Positions 1 through 4,532 of a stretch of 10,294 nucleotides of DNA are shown here, piece by piece. Position 1 is the first letter of the stretch. The number at the start of each line of letters is the position of its first letter. The DNA is taken from NCBI GenBank assembly GCA_003133505.1, contig PKXT01000098.1:1-10294 (forward strand), given 5' to 3'. Made by a program: the position numbers and the translations under genes. The DNA comes from Acidobacteriota bacterium (GTDB lineage: Bacteria; Acidobacteriota; Terriglobia; Acidiferrales; UBA7541). The notes under the pieces were generated by a model that was not told the origin of the DNA, did not search any database, and worked only from the letters and a program-made list of their open reading frames with translations.

Positions 1-539
1 GCGATGGTGGACTTGCCCGCGCCGGCCGCGCCCAGCAGTACAATGGCGTGATTTTGCAACGCAACTACGCTGGCATGAAGGCAAAGCTTTCCGCGCAGGT
101 GCAGCACGAACCCCATCACCGGACCGACGAGATACGTAACCGTGTCTTCAAAAGTCATGCTGGGAGGCCATGTGCCGCGTATTTCGCAGCCGTCGTGAGT
201 GACTAGAAATTCCGTTCCGTCGTCATAACACAGCTGAAAGGGATGACCGTCGCCGAGGTCGTATATTTTTAGGATGGGAATGCCGAAATCCCCGATGTAT
301 TCGCTGACGTAAATCGCCGTTTCCGAAAATCTTGGAGCGATATTCGCGGACGACTCATGTAATTCCACGCGGATCGTGGACTGACAAGTTATCTCAGGAT
401 CAAGGGTGGGTGCGCGCAGTTCACCGCATTGGCCCGAACCCGATGGGTATGGTGTAAGGCCGGGTAACCGCAGGTTTACGCGAAGAATGAAGCCGTAAAG
501 CTTGTAAAACAACTCAGGCGCAGCGACCTCGGAGGACAT
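1..539 (-). CDS. HPr kinase-like protein, lasso-peptide-associated (partial, 3' end cut)
   Basis: This is the N-terminal 179 codons of a protein that runs off the left edge. It ends within a P-loop, GAAGAGKST at residues 170-178, directly after an LHLRGKLCLHASVVA segment (146-160). This layout is typical of HprK/PtsK-like serine kinases, where a phrase such as 'LHASAVA...GPSGAGKST' marks the start of the kinase core. The first ~140 residues are a variable N-terminal region (KLYGFILRVNL near residue 13). An in-frame stop (TGA) sits immediately before the ATG, which fixes this as the earliest possible start; no Shine-Dalgarno is seen. The gene lies 42 bases after the lasso precursor. From family knowledge, HprK homologues in lasso clusters (for example the paeninodin kinase) phosphorylate a hydroxyl of the precursor tail; that role is inferred here. 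The catalytic residues downstream of the P-loop lie outside the window. Confidence 0.85.
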   Translation of the reverse strand, partial: MSSEVAAPELFYKLYGFILRVNLRLPGLTPYPSGSGQCGELRAPTLDPEITCQSTIRVELHESSANIAPRFSETAIYVSEYIGDFGIPILKIYDLGDGHPFQLCYDDGTEFLVTHDGCEIRGTWPPSMTFEDTVTYLVGPVMGFVLHLRGKLCLHASVVALQNHAIVLLGAAGAGKSTI

Positions 540-553
540 TCAAGGAGGGGAAG

Positions 554-583
554 AAGGCGGAAAAGTGTAGATCCGCCCGCCTT
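554..583 (-). promoter_or_regulatory. Hairpin between precursor and kinase genes (possible attenuator or mRNA 3'-end stabiliser)
   Basis: On the minus strand AAGGCGG (583-577) can pair perfectly with CCGCCTT (560-554) around a 16-base loop. An alternative register pairs GGCGGA (577-572) with TCCGCC (561-556) around a 10-base loop. The stem begins in the precursor's own stop codon and is followed by TTCTTCCCCTCC, which is pyrimidine-rich but not a clean T-run. It could therefore be a partial terminator or an RNA-processing/stability element keeping precursor mRNA above kinase mRNA. The pairing is seen; the function is inferred. Confidence 0.4.
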
Positions 584-728
584 AACCGGTGCGCTTGTGG
601 GTCTTGGAACCGCCGTCGGATTTTCCCGTCGAACCGCTGGCTTCGGTAATCTGGCGGATGTCGCCGTGAACGCGTAGAACGGGCTTGCTGTAGGCCTTTT
701 TGGGAATACTGTTTGGAGCGTTGCTCAT
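582..728 (-). CDS. Lasso peptide precursor (A)
   Basis: This 48-residue peptide begins MSNAPNSIPKKAYSKPVL and ends THKRTG. The leader holds Tyr13, Pro16, Leu18, Gly22 and Thr28. If cleavage falls after Glu29 these sit at -17, -14, -12, -8 and -2, matching the YxxPxLxxxG...T pattern that lasso leaders use to bind the B1 recognition protein and set the cut site. The predicted core is ASGSTGKSDGGSKTHKRTG (19 residues); Asp at core position 9 would accept the amide from Ala1, giving a nine-residue ring. The core has no Trp, Phe or Tyr, so His15, Lys16 or Arg17 are the likely plugs. The ATG overlaps the cyclase stop by one base (TAATG), and GGGAGGAA lies just upstream. Ring size, cut site and threading are predictions; the gene call itself is strong because it sits between cyclase and kinase and fits the leader pattern residue for residue. 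Confidence 0.9.
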   Translation of the reverse strand: MSNAPNSIPKKAYSKPVLRVHGDIRQITEASGSTGKSDGGSKTHKRTG

Positions 729-2635
729 TAGATTCCTCCCAGCGCTTTTTTATACTTCAGATGACCGCTGCTTTGCAACCAGAATTGCAAACTTATGGCC
801 CGAAATTTCCTAAACATCGTATCCTCATCCCCACCTGTATCAATGGGGAAAAATTCCTCTGGTGAAACATATTGCATAACTTCTTCGGTAAAAGCTAGTT
901 GGTTGAAATTGGAGACCCCGTTCCTTCGTGCCGATGCGACCACGGGATTTACCGCCAGAGGCGCCTTAGGGCGCAGCCGCACAGGGTCGGGCAAGTGGCC
1001 CCGCATTGCCTGACGGAGCAGGTATTTGTCCACGGACCAGGGAATCGGGGGCAACGCCAGGAGCCAGGAAAGCAAGCGCACGTCAAAGAACGGATGCCGC
1101 GTTTCCATGAGGATTCCAGTGGGGCCGGGATCGGCGCTTTCAAAAAGCGACGTCCAGAAATTACCCTCAAGCGCCGCATGGGCCGCTGGGCGACCCGAGA
1201 GATTGGCCGCCGGTGGGAATGCCGGCCGCGAGAATTCGTGCAAGCGCTCGGCCAACCCATTGCGCGTTACAAACGTGGGGTTGAGCCACTTGGGCATTTC
1301 CGACGAATCGCGATTCGGGGCCTTGCGGCGAAGACCCAATAACAGCTTCGGTGGCCGCTTGCAATGCCACAATGACGAACAAATACCCGAAGCCGCTCGC
1401 GTGAGTTGAAAACGCTTGAGCAGACTAAGCAGATATGGTCCAGCCTGGGGATGAAAGCCGATGTCCCCTCCTTCGCCGTCCAGCGCCACGCGGGTATGCG
1501 CGGCAGCGGCGCGATGGAAATCGTCGTCAAATGCCCCCAAGGATTCATCCACAGGCTCAGGCCGCGTCGAGGCCCGCTCTTGTGCTCGCGCGAAGAGGGG
1601 GTAACCATCGCCCGAAAGAATCCGTTGAGGAATGTGGAGCGCATTGGCAGCCAGGGTTGCAAATTCCGCTTCAAAGTCACCACAAGCCTCCCAGTAGGTT
1701 GCGGTGAAAGCCTTCAAATCAGCGCATTGGTTCGTCCCCGCAAACGCGCTGACTGCGGTAGCTGCCACGCTTGTGGAGTCCAAACCTCCGCTCATTAGCA
1801 GAGATGCCCGGCCATCGCGCAACCGATCTCTGACAGCCTGCTGAAATCGCAAGGAAAACTTCTCGATACATTCCTCGCTGCGCCGAAAGGGGCTATCCGG
1901 GACGGCGTCGTAAAGATTGAAATAGCGCCAAATGCGAAGTTCGCCGGCCTGCCACCATAGCGCATGGGCCGCGGGCAGGCGTTGGATGCTCTCAAAAAAA
2001 GTAGTTTCGCAACTCTGGTTAAAGCCAAACAGCAGGAAATCACCAATGGCTGTTTCGTTCAGTTCCCCGGAAATCTCCGGCAGTTGCAACAGGGTTTGGA
2101 GCGTATTGCCGGCCACAAATCCGCCGCCGTGTTTCGCATAGTAAAGCGGCTTAATTCCGAAATGATCGCGGGCGCACAGCAAGGAGCGTTGGCGGCCGTC
2201 CCAAAGGGCGAACGCGAAATCGCCCATCAAATGTTCAACGCAGCCTTGTCCCCAGGCGTGATAGGCGTGCAGGATCAGTTGCGCATCGCTGGAATTGCCC
2301 AATTCCCCCGGGCGCAGACCAGTCGAAGAGTGCAGCGCGTGAATCAGCTCATCGCGCCCGTCGATTCGAGCATCGGTCGTGATCCAGGTGACACCATCAA
2401 GCGAGCAGGGTTGTGGAACTTCAATTTGGAAATTATCCGTGCGCAATAGGGCATGCCCCAGCCAGGCCGAATCGCAGGCGACTGAATTCTGTTTATCAGG
2501 TCCGCGAAAGGCCATCGATTGCAGCAGAGATTCAACGAGAGCGGCTTCCCACGTTTGTGAAGGGCCTGCAGAGCCGGAGCTACTTTCAGCGCCGTACGTC
2601 GCTGCGCTGCTTATTAGCGCGATGATGCCGCTCAT
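728..2635 (-). CDS. Asparagine synthetase-like lasso cyclase (C)
   Basis: This 635-residue protein has the two-domain plan of class B asparagine synthetases. The N-terminal glutaminase-like domain spans roughly 1-230, with FRGPD at 43-47, GDFAFALWD near 138-146 and ARDHFGIKPLYY at 155-166. The C-terminal AMP-forming domain has the PP-loop SGGLDS at 282-287 and DGEGGD at 386-391. Residue 2 is Ser in MSGI, where ammonia-producing enzymes have the nucleophilic Cys in MCGI, so glutamine hydrolysis is probably lost. That suits a lasso cyclase, which adenylates the Asp/Glu side chain of the core and closes the ring with the core's own N-terminal amine. The start overlaps the B2 stop (ATGA), and its stop overlaps the precursor start (TAATG), so translation is probably coupled. 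Context with B1, B2 and a precursor separates it from a true asparagine synthetase. Confidence 0.93.
   Translation of the reverse strand: MSGIIALISSAATYGAESSSGSAGPSQTWEAALVESLLQSMAFRGPDKQNSVACDSAWLGHALLRTDNFQIEVPQPCSLDGVTWITTDARIDGRDELIHALHSSTGLRPGELGNSSDAQLILHAYHAWGQGCVEHLMGDFAFALWDGRQRSLLCARDHFGIKPLYYAKHGGGFVAGNTLQTLLQLPEISGELNETAIGDFLLFGFNQSCETTFFESIQRLPAAHALWWQAGELRIWRYFNLYDAVPDSPFRRSEECIEKFSLRFQQAVRDRLRDGRASLLMSGGLDSTSVAATAVSAFAGTNQCADLKAFTATYWEACGDFEAEFATLAANALHIPQRILSGDGYPLFARAQERASTRPEPVDESLGAFDDDFHRAAAAHTRVALDGEGGDIGFHPQAGPYLLSLLKRFQLTRAASGICSSLWHCKRPPKLLLGLRRKAPNRDSSEMPKWLNPTFVTRNGLAERLHEFSRPAFPPAANLSGRPAAHAALEGNFWTSLFESADPGPTGILMETRHPFFDVRLLSWLLALPPIPWSVDKYLLRQAMRGHLPDPVRLRPKAPLAVNPVVASARRNGVSNFNQLAFTEEVMQYVSPEEFFPIDTGGDEDTMFRKFRAISLQFWLQSSGHLKYKKALGGI
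733..740 (-). promoter_or_regulatory. Strong Shine-Dalgarno for the lasso precursor
   Basis: GGGAGGAA on the minus strand lies within the last codons of the cyclase; its GGAGG ends six bases before the precursor ATG. It is the best ribosome binding site in the cluster, since B1, the cyclase and the kinase show none that is convincing. It fixes the precursor start and suggests higher translation of the substrate than of its enzymes. Confidence 0.8.
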
Positions 2636-3117
2636 GCCGGCGGCTGGAGCGGCGCGGCTGATCGCCGGGTGGAATCAATTGCGCGCTCAAAGGCGGTATA
2701 GCCACGATAAATTTCAGCCGTATCGTTCAATACGACGCCGGAAATTTCCAGCCATGCGTGGGCTTGCAATATGCCGTTGTTCTTGCGAACCCCAATGCGA
2801 AGGTTCACGGGTAGGCCTTTCCACCGCAGTAGCCACCATGCCGTCAGGGAACGCTCCAGGCAGCGAGTGTGGGGCCACACGTGACGGCCGGCAGCGTCTA
2901 CCATTCGCGCGACGGTACGTGCCGGTCCCCATTCGGAATCGGAAGTAGGCAGGGCTTGGGGAGGCGGCGCTGGGGAAAGGTGGCTCAAAGCCCGCTGCCA
3001 ACGTCGAAAGCTCGTCAGGTGTAATCCCAGCGATATGACAGGCAAGGCAAGCAACGAATGGTGCAGGGCTCGGCGTTCATTCTGGTTGAGGCGGCGGTAC
3101 CGCTGCCATAGTGTCAT
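2632..3117 (-). CDS. Lasso peptide leader peptidase, transglutaminase-like (B2)
   Basis: This 161-residue protein matches the lasso B2 family (transglutaminase-like cysteine protease fold). The segment TRCLERSLTAWWLLRWKGLP at 84-103 holds the presumed nucleophile Cys86, followed by QAHAWLE with His120 and LNDT with Asp132, giving a Cys-His-Asp triad in the usual order. The N-terminal 60 residues are basic then mildly hydrophobic (SLLALPVISLGLHL, 21-34), a less conserved part of the family. B2 removes the leader from the precursor after B1 has presented it, probably between Glu29 and Ala30 here. The gene starts 4 bases after the B1 stop and overlaps the cyclase start by 4 bases (ATGA), so the three are probably co-translated. 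The triad assignment comes from motif position only. Confidence 0.92.
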   Translation of the reverse strand: MTLWQRYRRLNQNERRALHHSLLALPVISLGLHLTSFRRWQRALSHLSPAPPPQALPTSDSEWGPARTVARMVDAAGRHVWPHTRCLERSLTAWWLLRWKGLPVNLRIGVRKNNGILQAHAWLEISGVVLNDTAEIYRGYTAFERAIDSTRRSAAPLQPPA

Positions 3118-3121
3118 GGTG

Positions 3122-3454
3122 TCATGCTGGTGGTTCAGGGGCGGTGAAGGACTCCCGGACGGGAGACGCGCCCGGACTCACCTGAACCAGCTCCGCGTTG
3201 ACCAATTTTTCCAGCAACTCAAAAAGGTCGCGCTGGCATTGAGCCGCATCCACGTCGTAATCGGTCAGGAGGATGGATTCGATGTCGCCGACGCGCTGCG
3301 GCTTTTTGAGGAGCGCCCACACGCGCGCGCCCACGGGATCCAAGCTGTAATAGACGCCGTTCTTTAGCTGGAGAATCGCGGCATCTCCGCCCAAGTCAGC
3401 GGATACCTGATCCGGGCCGGCAACCAACACGCTTTCGAGGGTGATTTCGGGCAT
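3122..3454 (-). CDS. PqqD-family RiPP recognition protein (B1)
   Basis: This 110-residue protein has the PqqD-like winged helix-turn-helix of RiPP recognition elements. The core runs from about 20 to 92, with AILQLKNGVYYSLDPVGARV at 26-45 and a later helix region DLFELLEKLVNAELV at 76-90. In split lasso systems this B1 protein binds the precursor leader through the Tyr-x-x-Pro-x-Leu motif and delivers it to B2. The last 18 residues (Pro/Ser-rich, ending PPA) look like a loose tail. An in-frame TAA directly before the ATG fixes the start, and no Shine-Dalgarno is evident. It is the first gene of the tight B1-B2-C-A run and lies 62 bases after the glycosyltransferase stop. Confidence 0.92.
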   Translation of the reverse strand: MPEITLESVLVAGPDQVSADLGGDAAILQLKNGVYYSLDPVGARVWALLKKPQRVGDIESILLTDYDVDAAQCQRDLFELLEKLVNAELVQVSPGASPVRESFTAPEPPA

Positions 3455-3490
3455 TTATCTAACGGCCTTGCATCGCGCGACAGGCGGCGC

Positions 3491-3504
3491 CAGGAAATCT
3501 CCTG
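3491..3504. repeat. Short palindrome CAGGA-N4-TCCTG upstream of B1
   Basis: CAGGA (3491-3495) and TCCTG (3500-3504) form a perfect five-base inverted repeat around four bases. It lies in the space between the glycosyltransferase and B1 genes, inside what would be the leader of the lasso transcript. It could be a protein-binding site or a small RNA hairpin, and on its own it may be chance. Confidence 0.35.
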
Positions 3505-3510
3505 CTACCA

Positions 3511-3529
3511 ATTATTCTAGTCGAATAAT
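3511..3529 (-). promoter_or_regulatory. Candidate lasso operon -10 box within a perfect palindrome
   Basis: ATTATTC (3511-3517) and GAATAAT (3523-3529) are a perfect seven-base inverted repeat around a five-base centre, overlapping the glycosyltransferase stop. On the minus strand the palindrome contains TAGAAT (3519-3514), five of six matches to a sigma-70 -10 box, about 60 bases before the B1 start. The hexamer 17 bases upstream (TAGTCC) is a poor -35. A palindrome on a -10 box would suit a repressor-controlled promoter for the lasso genes. The repeat is seen; promoter and operator roles are inferred. Confidence 0.35.
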
Positions 3530-4362
3530 CCATAACGGACTATGGCATAAATTGCGGCCACTCCGTCGCGCCAGGTGATTTTCTTCCCTTCCTCATAAGA
3601 ACGCCCCGCATAGGAGATAGGAACCTCATATATACGCCAACCGCCGCGCGCGACCTTGGCGGTGAATTCGGGCTCAAAACCGAAACGGCTGGATTGCCAG
3701 CGCACGCCATTTAGAACTTCGCGGCGGAACGCCTTGTAGCAGGTTTCTATATCGGAAATCTTGAGATTGGTAATCATATCGGAAAGCAGGGTGAGGAACT
3801 TATTGCCCACGTAGTGCCAAAAGAAATGAACCCGCTGCGGCCCGCCGAGAAAGCGCGATCCGAAGACCACGTCGGCGCGCCCGTCCCAGATTGGTTCAAG
3901 AAGTCTGGGGTAATCGCGGGGATCGTATTCCAGGTCCGCATCCTGAATAATGATGATGGCGCCCGTTGCAAGCGCAAATCCTCGCGCCAGGGCCGCGCCC
4001 TTTCCACGGTTACGTTCGAGGAATGCGAACCGCAGCGCGGAAAGATCAATCCGCCCTCTGCCATCTTGAATCGCCACTTCCGTCTCACCTGTTTCTTTGC
4101 GCCGGTTCCAGTCGAGAAGCAAATCCCGGGTGCCATCGGTCGAGCCATCGTCTACTACAATGATTTCACTGGCCAAGCGTGTGTCCAATACGCGCCAAAG
4201 ACTCTCTTCGATAAAGCTTCGTTCGTTGTAGACGGGCATCACGACGGAAAGGGACAGAGGCACAGAAGCCAAATCCCCCGCCAGGGACGCGGGGTTGTGC
4301 GAGATCCAACTCCTGGGTGGAGTGGGTTGTGTTTGGCTGGCGGACATCCCCTGAAGATACAT
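3517..4362 (-). CDS. Family 2 glycosyltransferase, DPM1/polyprenyl-phosphate type
   Basis: This 281-residue protein has a GT2 (GT-A fold) domain. LSLSVVMPVYNE (36-47) opens the nucleotide-sugar site, VVDDGSTDGT (69-78) carries the first Asp pair, GKGAALARGF (120-129) follows, and DAD (141-143) is the metal-binding DxD equivalent. YVGNKFLTLLSDMI and DIETCYKAFRREVL further on are typical of polyprenyl-phosphate sugar transferases and related cytoplasmic GT2 enzymes. There is no C-terminal membrane segment. The start is uncertain: an ATG at 4347 (with AGGGG touching it) and a TTG at 4410 are also in frame; I chose the ATG at 4362. The likely role is sugar transfer to a lipid carrier or envelope polymer. 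It precedes the lasso genes by 62 bases on the same strand, so a part in tailoring the peptide is possible but unproven. Confidence 0.85.
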   Translation of the reverse strand: MYLQGMSASQTQPTPPRSWISHNPASLAGDLASVPLSLSVVMPVYNERSFIEESLWRVLDTRLASEIIVVDDGSTDGTRDLLLDWNRRKETGETEVAIQDGRGRIDLSALRFAFLERNRGKGAALARGFALATGAIIIIQDADLEYDPRDYPRLLEPIWDGRADVVFGSRFLGGPQRVHFFWHYVGNKFLTLLSDMITNLKISDIETCYKAFRREVLNGVRWQSSRFGFEPEFTAKVARGGWRIYEVPISYAGRSYEEGKKITWRDGVAAIYAIVRYGLFD

Positions 4363-4475
4363 GAGAAAAGCCCAGTTCGCACGGGCCTTAACACTATGGG
4401 GCCACGACAAGCCAGCCGACGGACCCCATATTCCAATGCCTGGTAAGTCCGAAAATGACCATATTCTGGCACGAC

Positions 4476-4508
4476 AGAAAGAAGCCGGCCCTCTACTAGC
4501 AGCCGGCT
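4476..4508 (-). terminator. Hairpin terminator after the FecR-domain gene
   Basis: On the minus strand AGCCGGC (4508-4502) pairs with GCCGGCT (4489-4483) in a perfect seven-base GC-rich stem around a 12-base loop, followed by TCTTTCT. It starts 24 bases after the FecR gene's stop, the expected place for a Rho-independent terminator. The T-run is interrupted, so efficiency may be moderate. It separates the FecR gene from the glycosyltransferase and lasso genes. Confidence 0.6.
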
Positions 4509-4532
4509 ATTTTCAATCAGCCTGATTCCTGA

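Noticed and set aside
795..1798. Several plus-strand open frames opposite the cyclase gene
   Set aside because: They lie antisense to a clearly conserved protein, have no family features and no ribosome binding sites; they are by-products of GC-rich coding.
728..2635. A genuine asparagine synthetase for asparagine biosynthesis
   Set aside because: Residue 2 is Ser rather than the required Cys, and the gene is translationally linked to B1, B2 and a lasso precursor.
4363..4410. TTG start extending the glycosyltransferase
   Set aside because: The added residues are not conserved-looking and there is no ribosome binding site; ATGs at 4362 or 4347 are more plausible.
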